Shown: positions 16,733 through 26,116, numbered from the stretch's first letter. The stretch is DNA of 64,000 nt from Curtobacterium sp. MCBD17_013 (GCF_003234565.1 NZ_QKTU01000002.1:310001-374000); one strand, 5' to 3'. A program made the numbers and translations. The notes: generated by a model from the sequence alone, not told the origin.

Positions 16733-17652
16733 TCGGCGCGCCCGCGGCGCCAGTACCCCATGAAGGCCACGGAGCGCCGGTCCATGCCGGCACCACGGAC
16801 GAGGTGGCGGCGGATCTCCTTGACACATCCGGCCTCGCCCGCGATCCACGCGTAGACGCTGTCGTCGGCACGGTCGTCGTCCGGGACCTCCCAGAGGATC
16901 CCGTTGTCGACGTCGACGTCCGCCAGGACCGGTGCCGCGGCCGCGGCAGCCCGGGAGGCCCGGTGTGCGAGCGCCCACGACCGCACCTGCTCCGTCATGT
17001 GGAGGCCGTGGTCCGCGCCGTTCCGCGGGAGCCAGGTGACCTCGACCCCGCGCGGTGCGGCCACCGGGAGCCGGTCGGCCTCGGTCGGGACCTCGATGAA
17101 GACGTGCCCGACGGTCCCTGCGTCGAGGGCTTCGAGGATCGCGCAGATGGCCGGGGCGGCGGTCTCGTCGCCCGCGATCATGACGCGCTGCGCGCTCCCG
17201 GGTGCGAACTCGGCGGCGCCCCGTCCGGAGTCGGCCTCGGCGCGGGTCCCCCGCGCGACGACCGGTCCGACGACGCGGAGCTCGTCACCGACCGTGGCGC
17301 CACCGACCCAGCGCGACGCCGGTCCGATGTCGCCGTGGTCGACGAAGTCGATGTCGAGCTCGCGCACGGCCGGCCGGAACGACCGGACCGTGTAGGTGCG
17401 GATCGGGTTGCGGCGCTCGTCGGGCAGCGCACGCCAGGCGGTGAACCAGTCCCCGGCGTCGTCGCCCGGGACGCTCTCGTAGCCACGGTGCGGCAGCGGC
17501 AGCGGCAGGACGACCTTGATGCGCTGGTCGAGACCGACGGCGGCGAAGTCGGCGAGTTCGTCACCCGTCAGCGTCACGCGGACGAAGTGCGGCGTGAGGG
17601 GCGTGATGCGCAGGACGCGCACCGCGAAGGTCCTGTACCGGGTCGACACCAT
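16726..17652 (-). CDS. Siderophore-interacting protein (ferric-siderophore reductase, SIP family)
   Basis: A 308-residue flavoprotein of the SIP/ViuB family, which reduces imported ferric siderophores to release iron in the cytoplasm. FAD-binding barrel in the N-terminal half with RTYTVRSFRP (the RxYTxR motif), then an NAD(P)-binding SIP domain with MIAGDETAAPAI and the C-terminal YAWIAGEAGCVKEIRRHL segment; it ends FMGYWRRG, typical for the family. ATG at 17652, directly downstream of an iron box. First gene of a two-gene iron operon. Confidence 0.94.
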   Translation of the reverse strand: MVSTRYRTFAVRVLRITPLTPHFVRVTLTGDELADFAAVGLDQRIKVVLPLPLPHRGYESVPGDDAGDWFTAWRALPDERRNPIRTYTVRSFRPAVRELDIDFVDHGDIGPASRWVGGATVGDELRVVGPVVARGTRAEADSGRGAAEFAPGSAQRVMIAGDETAAPAICAILEALDAGTVGHVFIEVPTEADRLPVAAPRGVEVTWLPRNGADHGLHMTEQVRSWALAHRASRAAAAAAPVLADVDVDNGILWEVPDDDRADDSVYAWIAGEAGCVKEIRRHLVRGAGMDRRSVAFMGYWRRGRAEC

Positions 17653-17657
17653 CCGAG

Positions 17658-17676
17658 TATGGCATGCCTTACCTAA
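17658..17676 (-). promoter_or_regulatory. Iron box (DtxR/IdeR-type operator) of the siderophore operon
   Basis: On the minus strand the 19-base site reads TTAGGTAAGGCATGCCATA, matching the IdeR/DtxR consensus TTAGGTTAGGCTAACCTAA at 12 of 19 positions, best in the upstream half (9 of 11). It lies 5 bases before the ATG, so iron-loaded regulator would block initiation. Confidence 0.7.
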
Positions 17677-17726
17677 ATCACCGCAGCCGGTCCAGCAGGT
17701 GATCGGCGGACTGCCAGGATGTCGGG

Positions 17727-18644
17727 GTGACCGAGCCCGACCCCGACGAGTTCAGCGACCTTCCCGCACTCGCGGCGCACCTCGGCGTGACGGAGCCGCT
17801 CCGGGCCTCCCGGCTGACCGCGACCGTCGGCGACGGTGCCACGGTGAGCGCCGTCCGCTGGCGCGCCACCGCCGCGGCGACCCGGGATGCCCACGACGTC
17901 CGCGTCGTGTTCCTGCACGGCGTCGGACTCGAGGCGCACACGTTCGACGCGACCGCGCTGCTGCTCGGCGTACCGGCACTCGCGGTCGACCTGCCCGGAC
18001 ACGGCCGGTCCTCGTGGCGGGCGGACGCCGTCTACTCGGCGGACACCGTCGCGCCGGCCGTCGTCGACGCGCTCGACGCGCTCGGCACGCCCCCCGTGGT
18101 GCTCGTCGGCCACTCGCTCGGTGCGATCGTCGCCGCCCGCGTCGCCGCGATCGCGCCGGGCCGCGTGACCGGTCTCGTGTTGCTCGACATGTCACCGGAC
18201 TTCACCCAGCGCGCCGTGGACCGCATCGTCCGCGCCCTCGAGGAGGAACCCGACTTCGCCGACCTCGACGAGGTGGTCGTGCGGGCCCTGGCACTCCGGC
18301 TCGGCGACGACCCCGTCGCGCTCGCCCGGGAGGCCCGCCACGCCACCCGGCGCGCCCCCGACGGCCGGTGGGTGCGGCGGCACCACTTCCCGCACCTCGA
18401 ACCGGGGGCGGCGCACATCGGTCGGTTCGCCGACGCGTGGGACGACCTCGAGTCCCTCCCAGTACCCGTCCTGCTCGTGCGCGGGGACCGCGGCTACGTG
18501 TCCCAGGCCCTCGCCCGTCGGTTCGCGGAGCGGTTGCCGTCGGCCCGGATCGTCACGGTCCCCGCGCGACACACGGTGCAGACCCAGGCGCCGCGGGAAC
18601 TCGCGGACGTGCTCCGGCGTTGGGAGCCATCGAACCCCCGGTGA
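17727..18644 (+). CDS. Alpha/beta hydrolase
   Basis: A 305-residue alpha/beta-hydrolase fold protein. Oxyanion motif FLHGVG (62-67), nucleophile elbow VGHSLG with Ser130, an acid in LLVRGD and the late histidine in VPARHT complete a plausible catalytic triad. No signal peptide; substrate unknown. GTG start 6 bases after CAGGAT, a leaderless arrangement. It precedes the peptide ABC operon by 72 bases, but that operon has its own ribosome site and a functional link is only suggested by order. Confidence 0.88.
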   Translation: MTEPDPDEFSDLPALAAHLGVTEPLRASRLTATVGDGATVSAVRWRATAAATRDAHDVRVVFLHGVGLEAHTFDATALLLGVPALAVDLPGHGRSSWRADAVYSADTVAPAVVDALDALGTPPVVLVGHSLGAIVAARVAAIAPGRVTGLVLLDMSPDFTQRAVDRIVRALEEEPDFADLDEVVVRALALRLGDDPVALAREARHATRRAPDGRWVRRHHFPHLEPGAAHIGRFADAWDDLESLPVPVLLVRGDRGYVSQALARRFAERLPSARIVTVPARHTVQTQAPRELADVLRRWEPSNPR

Positions 18645-18716
18645 CCGCCTGCCGGTACGCTCGTCCGAGCGCACCGCGGCGACCGCCGCCGTCCGCACGG
18701 AAGGAACCCCCACGAC

Positions 18717-20234
18717 ATGCGTCCGCTCCGCAGCTCCGGGCCGCGCCGCTCCGGCCTCATCGCCGCCGCACTCGCCGTCACCGCGGCACTCGCCCTGACC
18801 GGCTGCTCCGGCGCGTCGGACGACACCTCGGGCGGCCGGGACGCCACCGTCCGGGTGGGCCTGGTGCTCGAGCCCACGAGCCTCGACATCCGGAAGCAGT
18901 CGGGCGCCGCGCTCGACCAGGTGCTCATCGACAACGTGTACCAGGGCCTCGTCGGACGCACGCAGGACGGGGGCATCCGGAACGTGCTCGCGTCGAAGCG
19001 GTCGGTGTCGGCGGACGGTCGCACGTACACGTTCACGCTGCGCGACGGCATCCGGTTCCAGGACGGCACCCCACTCACCGCATCGGACGTCGCGTGGTCG
19101 CTCGACGACTTCCGCGCGAGCTCGACCTACGTCGACGCGGGTGACCTCGCGTCGGTCTCGGACGTCACGGCACCGGACGACCACACCGTGGTGGTGCGGC
19201 TCGCCCGTCCCGACTCGAACCTGCTGTTCGCGCTGACCGGTCGCGCGGGCGTCGTCCTCGAGCGTGGCGCCCACAACGACCGCTCGGACAGCGCGATCGG
19301 CACGGGGCCGTTCCGGGTCAGCAGCTGGAAGCAGGGTGACTCGCTGACGTTCACCCGCTGGAAGGGCTACTGGGGCGCGAAGGCGAAGGTGGCCAAGGTC
19401 GTCTTCCGCTACATCACCGAGGCGTCGACCGCCGTCAACGCCATGGCGAACGGCGACCTCGACGTGGAGACCGCGGTGGACGGCACCCTGAAGGGCCAGC
19501 TCCAGGGCGCCTCGGGCATCACGCTGCACACCGGCGAGACGACCGACAAGTACACCCTCGCCTTCAACGACCGCGAGGCGCCGTTCACGGACGTGCGGGT
19601 CCGGCGGGCCATCCGCGAGGCCATCGACCCGAAGGCGCTCATCAAGGCCATCGGCGGCACGGGCGTCGAACAGGGCGGACCGATCCCGGCGCTCGACCCG
19701 GGGTACCAGGACCTGACGGACATCGACGCGTACGACCCCGCCGACGCGCGGAAGCTCCTGCAGCAGGCGGGGAAGCACGACCTCGACCTCACGCTCACGT
19801 ACGCGAACATCTACCCGTCGACGATCGGCGACGTCCTCACCTCGCAGCTCGCGAAGGTCGGGATCACCCTGCACGTCAAGCGCGTCGACTTCACCACCTG
19901 GCTCGACCAGGTGTTCGGGAAGCACGACTTCCAGCTGAGCATGGTCGACCACACCGAGTCGCGCGACTTCGGCAACTGGGCGAACCCGGACTACTACTTC
20001 GGGTACGACAACCCACAGGTGCAGCAGCTCTACGCCGACTCCCTCGCCACCACGGACACGAGCGAACGGGACGCCGACCTGCGGAAGGCCGCCCGCATCG
20101 TCAGCGAGGACGCCGCGGGCGAGTGGCTCTACACCGCGACGACGATCACCGCCATCCGCCAGGGCGTGACCGGCTTCCCCACGAACTCGACGAGCACGCG
20201 ACTGGACCTGTCGAAGCTCGCCGTCACGGGGTGA
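18717..20234 (+). CDS. Peptide/nickel-type ABC transporter substrate-binding lipoprotein
   Basis: A 505-residue solute-binding lipoprotein (SBP family 5). Signal peptide with lipobox LTGC, lipidated Cys30, then the family-typical ATVRVGLVLEPTSLDI and the signature region LTASDVAWSLDDF. These proteins bind oligopeptides, nickel chelates or other ligands outside the membrane. Strong GGAAGGA before the ATG. First gene of a five-gene SBP-permease-permease-ATPase-ATPase operon, which makes a complete importer. The ligand cannot be read from sequence; the convergent amidase gene hints at a peptide or amide. Confidence 0.93.
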   Translation: MRPLRSSGPRRSGLIAAALAVTAALALTGCSGASDDTSGGRDATVRVGLVLEPTSLDIRKQSGAALDQVLIDNVYQGLVGRTQDGGIRNVLASKRSVSADGRTYTFTLRDGIRFQDGTPLTASDVAWSLDDFRASSTYVDAGDLASVSDVTAPDDHTVVVRLARPDSNLLFALTGRAGVVLERGAHNDRSDSAIGTGPFRVSSWKQGDSLTFTRWKGYWGAKAKVAKVVFRYITEASTAVNAMANGDLDVETAVDGTLKGQLQGASGITLHTGETTDKYTLAFNDREAPFTDVRVRRAIREAIDPKALIKAIGGTGVEQGGPIPALDPGYQDLTDIDAYDPADARKLLQQAGKHDLDLTLTYANIYPSTIGDVLTSQLAKVGITLHVKRVDFTTWLDQVFGKHDFQLSMVDHTESRDFGNWANPDYYFGYDNPQVQQLYADSLATTDTSERDADLRKAARIVSEDAAGEWLYTATTITAIRQGVTGFPTNSTSTRLDLSKLAVTG

Positions 20235-20243
20235 CGCCGCTCG

Positions 20244-20249
20244 TAGGCT
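20244..20249 (+). promoter_or_regulatory. Internal -10 box before the first permease gene
   Basis: TAGGCT ends 7 bases before GTG 20257, in the 22-base gap after the binding-protein gene. It may give a second, leaderless transcript for permeases and ATPases in addition to readthrough. Confidence 0.4.
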
Positions 20250-20256
20250 TGACCCC

Positions 20257-21207
20257 GTGACCCGATTCCTCGTCGGGCGGCTGCTCCTGCTCGCCGTCGG
20301 CCTCCTCGTCGCGAGCGTCATCGTCTTCGCCGCGCTGCGGGTCCTGCCCGGCGACGTCGCACAGGTCGTCGCCGGGACGCAGGCGTCGGCCGCGCAGGTG
20401 TCCGCCGTCCGTCGGCAACTCGGGCTCGACCGTCCGCTCGTCGTGCAGTACCTCAGCTGGATCGGTGGGGTCCTGCACGGCGACCTCGGCCGTTCCCTCG
20501 TCACGGGTGGCGCGGTGGCACCGCAGATCGCGCAGAAGCTCGCCGTCACCCTGCCGCTCGCGGGCCTGTCCCTGCTCTTCGCCCTCGTGCTCGGGGTGCC
20601 GCTCGGCGTGGTCGCCGCGGTCCTCCGACGTCGACCCGCCGGCGTGGTCATCTCGATCGTGGCGCAGGCCGTCGCCGCGATCCCGGTCGTCTGGGCCGCC
20701 ATGCTCCTGGTCGCCGTGTTCGCGGTGCGGCTCCGGCTCCTGCCGACCCAGGGGTTCCCGCTCGACGGCTGGCACGAACCGGGGCGCGCGTTCGCCGCCC
20801 TCGTCCTGCCGGCGCTGACGATCGGCGCGGTCGAGGGTGCGGTCGTCCTCCGGTTCACGCGCTCCGCGACGCTCGGCGTCCTCGGGGCCGACCATCTGCG
20901 CACCGCGGCGGCGGTCGGGCTCACCCGACGGGCAGCGCTCCTGCGACATGGGCTGCCGTCGGTCGCGCTCACCGTGCTCGCGGTCCTCGGCGTGCAGATC
21001 GCGGGGCTGCTCGTCGGCGCTGTCCTCGTGGAACAGGTGTTCGCGCTGCCGGGCGTCGGACGCATGCTCGTCACGGACGTCGGCCGCCGGGACCTGACGA
21101 AGGTGCAGTCCGAGCTCCTCGTGCTCACCGGCCTCGTGCTCGTCGTGGGCTTCGCGGTCGACGTGGCGCACCGCCTCCTCGACCCCCGTCTCCGGGAGGC
21201 AGCGTGA
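20257..21207 (+). CDS. ABC transporter permease (DppB/OppB type)
   Basis: A 316-residue inner-membrane permease with about six membrane segments. RFLVGRLLLL at the N-terminus, VVQYLSWIGGVLHGDLGRSL and the EAA-like loop HLRTAAAVGLTRRAALLRHG (coupling to the ATPase) are DppB/OppB features. GTG start; ends with a GTGA overlap with the second permease. Partner of the downstream DppC-type protein. Confidence 0.94.
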   Translation: MTRFLVGRLLLLAVGLLVASVIVFAALRVLPGDVAQVVAGTQASAAQVSAVRRQLGLDRPLVVQYLSWIGGVLHGDLGRSLVTGGAVAPQIAQKLAVTLPLAGLSLLFALVLGVPLGVVAAVLRRRPAGVVISIVAQAVAAIPVVWAAMLLVAVFAVRLRLLPTQGFPLDGWHEPGRAFAALVLPALTIGAVEGAVVLRFTRSATLGVLGADHLRTAAAVGLTRRAALLRHGLPSVALTVLAVLGVQIAGLLVGAVLVEQVFALPGVGRMLVTDVGRRDLTKVQSELLVLTGLVLVVGFAVDVAHRLLDPRLREAA

Positions 21208-22193
21208 CCGCCCGGGCCGCGGGACGGGGCGAGCGCGGCTTCCTCCGACGGCTCGTCACCCGGCCGTCCGGCGCGGTGGCGGTCGTCGTGCTCGGGCTCC
21301 TCGTGGTGGCCGCGGTCGTCGCGTCGTTCTGGACGCCGTACGACCCGTTCGACACCGACCCGTTCCACCAGTGGCGAGCGCCGAGCGCCGCCCACTGGTT
21401 CGGCACCGACGCCGTCGGCCGCGACATCGCGAGCTACGTGCTCGCGGGCGCGCGGACGACGGTCCTGGTCGCCGTGGGGTCCGGCGTCATCGCCTCGGTG
21501 GTCGGGATGCTGCTGACCGCCGTCGGGTCGTTGACGAGCCGGTGGGTCCGCGAGGGCATGGCCGTGCTCCTCGACGTGCTCGTCGCGTTCCCGACGCTCC
21601 TCACGGCGATGCTCCTGACGGCCGTGTTCGGCGGCTCGCTCGGCGTCGTCGTCGTGTCGGTCGGCCTGAGCTTCGGCGTGACGATCGCCCGGGTCGCCCG
21701 CGGCGAGATCCGCCGCATCGCACGGAGCGACTACGTGACCGCGGCACGCGCCGCCGGCGTCGGACCGGTCGGCGTGCTCCTCCGCCACCTCGTGCCGAAC
21801 GCGGCACCGCTGTTCACCGTGCAGCTGTCGCTCGCCATGGCGACGGCCGTGCTCGCCGAGGCCGGGTTGTCGTACCTCGGGTACGGCGCGTCGTCGTCCA
21901 CCGCCTCGTGGGGCAGTCTCCTCGCCGACCTGCAGACCTACATCGGCGTGCACCCGTGGAGCGCGGCCTGGCCGGGGGCGGCGATCGCCCTCGTCGTCGT
22001 CGCGCTGTCCCTGCTCGGCGATGCCGTGCGCGACGCGTCGGACCCGCGGCTGACCGGACGACGGCGCGACCTCGATGCCGACACCGGCGCGACCGCCGGT
22101 TCGGCCGACGCCCGGGAGGCCCGTCCTGCGCCCGCAGTGATGCCCGCCACCGCCGCCGACGCCACGGTCGAGGTCCACGGAGGGACCGCATGA
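21204..22193 (+). CDS. ABC transporter permease (DppC/OppC type)
   Basis: A 329-residue permease with N-terminal OppC segment (YDPFDTDPFHQWRAPSAAHW and FGTDAVGRDI) followed by the six-helix permease domain and the coupling loop YVTAARAAGVGPVGVLLRHL. A hydrophilic Ala/Asp-rich C-terminal tail of about 45 residues is longer than usual. Coupled by 4-base overlaps to both neighbours. Confidence 0.94.
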   Translation: MTARAAGRGERGFLRRLVTRPSGAVAVVVLGLLVVAAVVASFWTPYDPFDTDPFHQWRAPSAAHWFGTDAVGRDIASYVLAGARTTVLVAVGSGVIASVVGMLLTAVGSLTSRWVREGMAVLLDVLVAFPTLLTAMLLTAVFGGSLGVVVVSVGLSFGVTIARVARGEIRRIARSDYVTAARAAGVGPVGVLLRHLVPNAAPLFTVQLSLAMATAVLAEAGLSYLGYGASSSTASWGSLLADLQTYIGVHPWSAAWPGAAIALVVVALSLLGDAVRDASDPRLTGRRRDLDADTGATAGSADAREARPAPAVMPATAADATVEVHGGTA

Positions 22194-23017
22194 CCGCCGT
22201 CGACCGCGCCGAGCACGCCGGCGGTCCCGGTCGTGGCGCGACGACGGACCTCACCGTGCGCGGCCTCACCGTGCGGATCGGCGGGCGGAGCGTGCTCGAC
22301 GACGTCTCGTTCGCCGTCCCCGCCGGGGCCCGTGTCGGTGTGATCGGCGCGTCGGGGTCGGGCAAGTCGATGACCGCGTTGGCGGTGATGGGCCTGACGC
22401 CCCCGGATGCCGCCGTCTCGGGCAGCGTGCGCCTCGGCCCCGACGAGCTCGTCGGTCTGTCGGACCGCGAGCACGCGCGCTTCCGCGGTCGTCGGATCGG
22501 CATGGTGTTCCAGGAGCCCGGGACGGCACTCGATCCGATCCGGCGGGTCGGGTCGCAGATCGCGGAGCCGCTGCGGCTGCACCGCGGACTCGACCGCCGC
22601 GCCGCCGCCCAGGCCGCCGTGGACCTGGCGGTCGCGGTCGACCTGCCCGACCCGGAGCGCCTGCTGCGGCAGTACCCGCACCAGCTGTCCGGCGGCCAAC
22701 GGCAGCGCGTGTGCATCGCCATGGCCCTCGCGGGCGAGCCGGCCTTCCTCCTCGCGGACGAACCGACGACGGCGCTCGACGTGACGACGCAGGCCCGGGT
22801 CCTCGAGCTGTTCGCCCGCACCGCCGACGAGCGGGGCACCGGTCTGGTGTTCGTCACGCACGACCTCGCCGTCCTCGCGCGCATCGCCGACACCGCGGTC
22901 GTGCTCGACGCCGGACGAGTGGTCGAGTCGGGTCCGGTGACGGGCCTCCTGGCCGCGCCGCGGCACCCCGCGACCGCCGCGCTCGTCGCTGCCGCCGCCG
23001 CTAGGAGGACCCCGTGA
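22190..23017 (+). CDS. ABC transporter ATP-binding protein (DppD/OppD type)
   Basis: A 275-residue ATPase: Walker A GASGSGKS (53-60), Q-loop MVFQEPGTALDPI, signature LSGGQ (166-170) and DEPTTALDVT. It ends soon after the ATPase core, without the cysteine-bearing C-terminal oligopeptide domain of many OppD proteins. Start ATGA overlaps the permease; stop overlaps the next ATPase (GTGA). One half of the ATPase heterodimer. Confidence 0.95.
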   Translation: MTAVDRAEHAGGPGRGATTDLTVRGLTVRIGGRSVLDDVSFAVPAGARVGVIGASGSGKSMTALAVMGLTPPDAAVSGSVRLGPDELVGLSDREHARFRGRRIGMVFQEPGTALDPIRRVGSQIAEPLRLHRGLDRRAAAQAAVDLAVAVDLPDPERLLRQYPHQLSGGQRQRVCIAMALAGEPAFLLADEPTTALDVTTQARVLELFARTADERGTGLVFVTHDLAVLARIADTAVVLDAGRVVESGPVTGLLAAPRHPATAALVAAAAARRTP

Positions 23018-23871
23018 GCGAGGACACCACGAGCGGCGGGAGGGGGGTCGGGACCGCCGCGGCGGGGCACACCCAGCACGAGGACTCGCCCGCGCTCGAG
23101 GCGCGCGGACTGTCACGGACCTACCGGCTCCCGCGTCGCGGCCCGTTCGAGCCCGGCGCCACGCGGACCGCCGTCGACGCCGTCGACCTCACCGTCCCCG
23201 CGGGTGCGCGCCTCGGCGTCCTCGGCGCGTCGGGCTCGGGCAAGTCGACGCTCGTCCGCCTCCTCACCGCGCTCGAGGCCCCGACGTCCGGGAGCGTCAG
23301 CGCCTGGGGTCGCCCCGTGTCGGCAGCCGCCTCCGCGCGCACGACGCGCTGGTTCCGGCGCCGCACGGGCATCGTGTTCCAGGACCCGTACGCGTCGCTC
23401 GACCCGCGCATGCGCATCGGTCGGACCGTCGGTGAGCCGTTGCGCGCCCTCCGCGTGCCGGGCGACCACGCGACGCTCGTCGCCGAGGCCCTGCACCGGG
23501 TCGACCTGCCGGACGACGCCGCCGACCGGTTCCCCCACGAGTTCTCCGGCGGTCAACGCCAGCGCATCGCGATCGCCCGCGCGGTGGTGCACCGGCCCGC
23601 GCTGCTCGTCGGCGACGAACCGATGAGCGCGCTCGACGTCGTCGTTCGTGCCCGGGTGATCGACCTGCTCGACCGCCTGACCGAGGACCTCGGGATGACG
23701 CTCGTGCTCGTGTCGCACGACGTCGGCGTCGTGCAGCGGCTGTGCGACCGGGTCGCGGTGATGGACGCCGGGCGGATCGTCGAGCAGGGCCCGGCGACCC
23801 TGCTCGACGACCCGCGGCACGACGTCACGCGGGCACTCGTCGCGGCCGCGCCGACGCTCCCGCCGGTCTGA
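23014..23871 (+). CDS. ABC transporter ATP-binding protein (DppF/OppF type)
   Basis: A 285-residue ATPase, last gene of the importer operon. Walker A GASGSGKST (71-79), Q-loop IVFQDPYASLDPRMRIG (the OppF hallmark), SGGQRQRIAIARA signature and DEPMSALDV. The first 30 residues are a Gly/Thr-rich extension. AGGAGG lies upstream inside the preceding gene. Converges with the amidase gene. Confidence 0.95.
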   Translation: MSEDTTSGGRGVGTAAAGHTQHEDSPALEARGLSRTYRLPRRGPFEPGATRTAVDAVDLTVPAGARLGVLGASGSGKSTLVRLLTALEAPTSGSVSAWGRPVSAAASARTTRWFRRRTGIVFQDPYASLDPRMRIGRTVGEPLRALRVPGDHATLVAEALHRVDLPDDAADRFPHEFSGGQRQRIAIARAVVHRPALLVGDEPMSALDVVVRARVIDLLDRLTEDLGMTLVLVSHDVGVVQRLCDRVAVMDAGRIVEQGPATLLDDPRHDVTRALVAAAPTLPPV

Positions 23872-23943
23872 GGTCCGGCCCGACCGCCGCGCCGGACGGG
23901 AGGCCGTCGCCCTGCACCTCGGACGGCGTCCGGCCCACCGACC
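23872..23943. terminator. Inverted repeats in the convergent gap between ABC operon and amidase
   Basis: CCGGACG near 23892 can pair with CGTCCGG near 23928, with GGCCGTC/GGACGGC inside. No T-run. Position between two convergent stops makes a shared terminator plausible. Confidence 0.35.
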
Positions 23944-25368
23944 TCACCACTGCGGCGGGTGCCGCCGCTGCCATCGCACCCGACGCTCGAGCTGGGCGCC
24001 GAGGGCGAGGACCGTGCGCTCCCCACCGGGGCGGCCGATGAGCTGCACGCCCATGGGGAGGCCGGCGTCCGTGGTCGACACCGGCAGCGTGATCGCCGGC
24101 AGCCCGGCGACGTTGCACATCGAGGTCCACGGCGAGTACCGGCACTGGTCCGCGAAGTTCTCCTCGGGGTCGTCCGAGTACCAGCCGAGCGGTCGCGGCG
24201 GGAGCGCGAGCGTCGGGGTGAGCACGGCGTCGTACGACGCGAACGCCTGCACCAGGGCGACCGAGAACGCATCGAGTCCGGCCATGGCCTCGAGCACCGC
24301 CACGCCCGAGAGCTCCCGTCCGCGTTCGACGAGCCACGCGGTGAGCGGTTCCAGGCGTGACGGGTCGAGACCGGGCACGTCCGGGATGCGTGCCGCGGAG
24401 GCCTGCCAGGCGACACGGAACCACCGGGCGTACTCCACCCGCGGCATCGCGACGTCCTCGACGCCGTGCCCGAGCGCGTCGAGGAGCACCAGGGTGTCCG
24501 CGACCGCCGCGGCGGCCTCGCGACTCGTCCGCACGTCGACGGCGTCGTCCCACGGTGACCCCTGCAGGAGCCCGACCGTGAATCGGCCCTCGCCGCGGGT
24601 CGCCGCGGCCGTGAACGGACCCTCGCCCTCGTCCGGCGTGCGGAGCGCGAACGGCTCCGGGACCGCGCGACCGGTCGGCGCCACGAGGGCGTCGAGCAGC
24701 ATCCCGGCGTCCGCGACCGACCGCGTGATCGGCCCGGCCACCACGAGTCCGCCGAGTCCGGCGCGCCCGGGCATCGCCGGCACCCGCCCGCGGGACGGCT
24801 TGAGCCCGACGAGGCCCGTCGCGGCGGCCGGGATCCGCACCGACCCGCCGCCGTCGGACCCGACCGCGGCGGGCAGCAACCCGGCCGCGACCGCCACCGC
24901 CGCACCACCGCTCGACCCACCCGGGCTCACCGCTGTGTCCCACGGGTTCCGCGTCGCACCGGTCGCGAGCGACTCGGTCGTCGACGACAAGCCGAACTCC
25001 GGGGTCGCGGTGCGGCCGAGGGACACCGTCCCGGCGTCGTCGAGCGCCCGCACGAGCGGGCTGTCCGCGGCCGCCGGCGTCGCGGCGACCGCTCGGGAGC
25101 CCGCCCGCGTCACGAATCCGGTTCGGTCCACGAGGTCCTTGTCACCGCTCGGGAGGCCCCACAGCGGCCTGGACGTCGGCACCCGTTCGGCGAGGTGGGC
25201 AGCACGATCACGGGCGGCGTCGGCGGTCACCGCGGTGAACGCCCCGAGTCCCGGGTCGATGCGCTCGATCCGGCCGAGGTAGTGCTCCGCGACCTCGAGC
25301 GGGGAGGCCTCGCCCCGACGGATCCAGTCCCACAGGTCCTGCGCGCTGAGGTGGTGGAGTTCGAACAC
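23944..25368 (-). CDS. Amidase (amidase signature family)
   Basis: A 474-residue amidase hydrolysing carboxylic or aryl amides by a Ser-cisSer-Lys triad. Lys77 in LPSGDKDLV, Ser152 in the GGSSGGAAVAVAAG signature and nucleophile Ser176 in SDGGGSVRIPA are all present, so the enzyme should be active. No signal peptide and no GatB partner, so it is not the transamidosome subunit by context. GTG start 8 bases after TAGGCT. Convergent with the peptide ABC importer, whose substrate it might process. Confidence 0.93.
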   Translation of the reverse strand: MFELHHLSAQDLWDWIRRGEASPLEVAEHYLGRIERIDPGLGAFTAVTADAARDRAAHLAERVPTSRPLWGLPSGDKDLVDRTGFVTRAGSRAVAATPAAADSPLVRALDDAGTVSLGRTATPEFGLSSTTESLATGATRNPWDTAVSPGGSSGGAAVAVAAGLLPAAVGSDGGGSVRIPAAATGLVGLKPSRGRVPAMPGRAGLGGLVVAGPITRSVADAGMLLDALVAPTGRAVPEPFALRTPDEGEGPFTAAATRGEGRFTVGLLQGSPWDDAVDVRTSREAAAAVADTLVLLDALGHGVEDVAMPRVEYARWFRVAWQASAARIPDVPGLDPSRLEPLTAWLVERGRELSGVAVLEAMAGLDAFSVALVQAFASYDAVLTPTLALPPRPLGWYSDDPEENFADQCRYSPWTSMCNVAGLPAITLPVSTTDAGLPMGVQLIGRPGGERTVLALGAQLERRVRWQRRHPPQW

Positions 25369-25376
25369 GGCTCCCG

Positions 25377-25382
25377 AGCCTA
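25377..25382 (-). promoter_or_regulatory. -10 box of the amidase gene
   Basis: TAGGCT on the minus strand, 8 bases before GTG 25368; no Shine-Dalgarno. Confidence 0.5.
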
Positions 25383-25435
25383 GCCAGCGGCGCCGGCGGC
25401 GGCGCGGAGGCGGAGGCTCCCGGCGGTGCGGACGA

Positions 25436-26041
25436 TCATGCGAGCGTGCGTCGGCCCCGGCCGCCCCGCAACCGGAGCTGCATGGTGACCGTGCCGAGCC
25501 ACCGTTCGTACTTGTAGCCGACGCGCGCCATCCGTCCGGTCTCGGTGAAGCCGAGCGACGCGTGCAGCCGGATCGACGCCTCGGCGGCCCGGTCGGCGAT
25601 CACCGCGACGACCTCGCGCACCCCGGCGACCGCACTCTCCTCGAGCAGCGCGGTCAGCAGGGCACGTCCGAGCCCCTTGCCACCCGACGCCGGGCGGAGG
25701 TAGATCGAGTCCTCCACCACGCGGTTCGAGCGGTCCCGGGGGTTCCACGGCGTCACGAGCGCGTACCCGAGGATCTGCCCCGAGGGGTTCTCGGCCACGA
25801 GGAACGGCAACCCGCGGCGGCGCACGTCGTCGTAGCGCTGCTTCCAGGCCGCGAACGAGAACGCCGACGCGTCGAACGTGACCGACGAGTTCCGGACGTA
25901 GTGGCCGTGGATGTCACGGACGTCGGGCAGGTCGCTCGGCTCGGCCGCCCGGATCACGTAGGTGAACGCCGGTTCGGGTGTGGTCGCGGGCCGGAGGTGC
26001 CGGGGCAACCGCCGACGCGGCTGGTATTCCTCTTCGAGCAC
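25436..26041 (-). CDS. GNAT family N-acetyltransferase (phosphinothricin acetyltransferase-like)
   Basis: A 201-residue acetyltransferase. The acetyl-CoA loop SGGKGLGRAL (119-128), the ASIRLHASLGFTETGRM C-terminal motif and VVEDSIYLRP are typical of the PAT/MddA branch, which acetylates phosphinothricin-like compounds or methionine derivatives. About 25 Arg/Pro-rich residues precede the domain. GTG start with GGGAGGG nearby; a TAGGCT at 26082-26087 could be the promoter. Real substrate unknown. Confidence 0.87.
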   Translation of the reverse strand: MLEEEYQPRRRLPRHLRPATTPEPAFTYVIRAAEPSDLPDVRDIHGHYVRNSSVTFDASAFSFAAWKQRYDDVRRRGLPFLVAENPSGQILGYALVTPWNPRDRSNRVVEDSIYLRPASGGKGLGRALLTALLEESAVAGVREVVAVIADRAAEASIRLHASLGFTETGRMARVGYKYERWLGTVTMQLRLRGGRGRRTLA

Positions 26042-26116
26042 CGCACCCGTCCCTCCCGGCCGCGGTGGCCGCGACGCCCGCCAGCCTACGGACCGGCGAG
26101 GCGGGGCGTCCGGCGC

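Noticed and set aside
18192..22178. 1328-codon open frame on the minus strand
   Set aside because: It lies opposite the alpha/beta hydrolase and ABC operon, whose families are clear; no motif in the shadow product.
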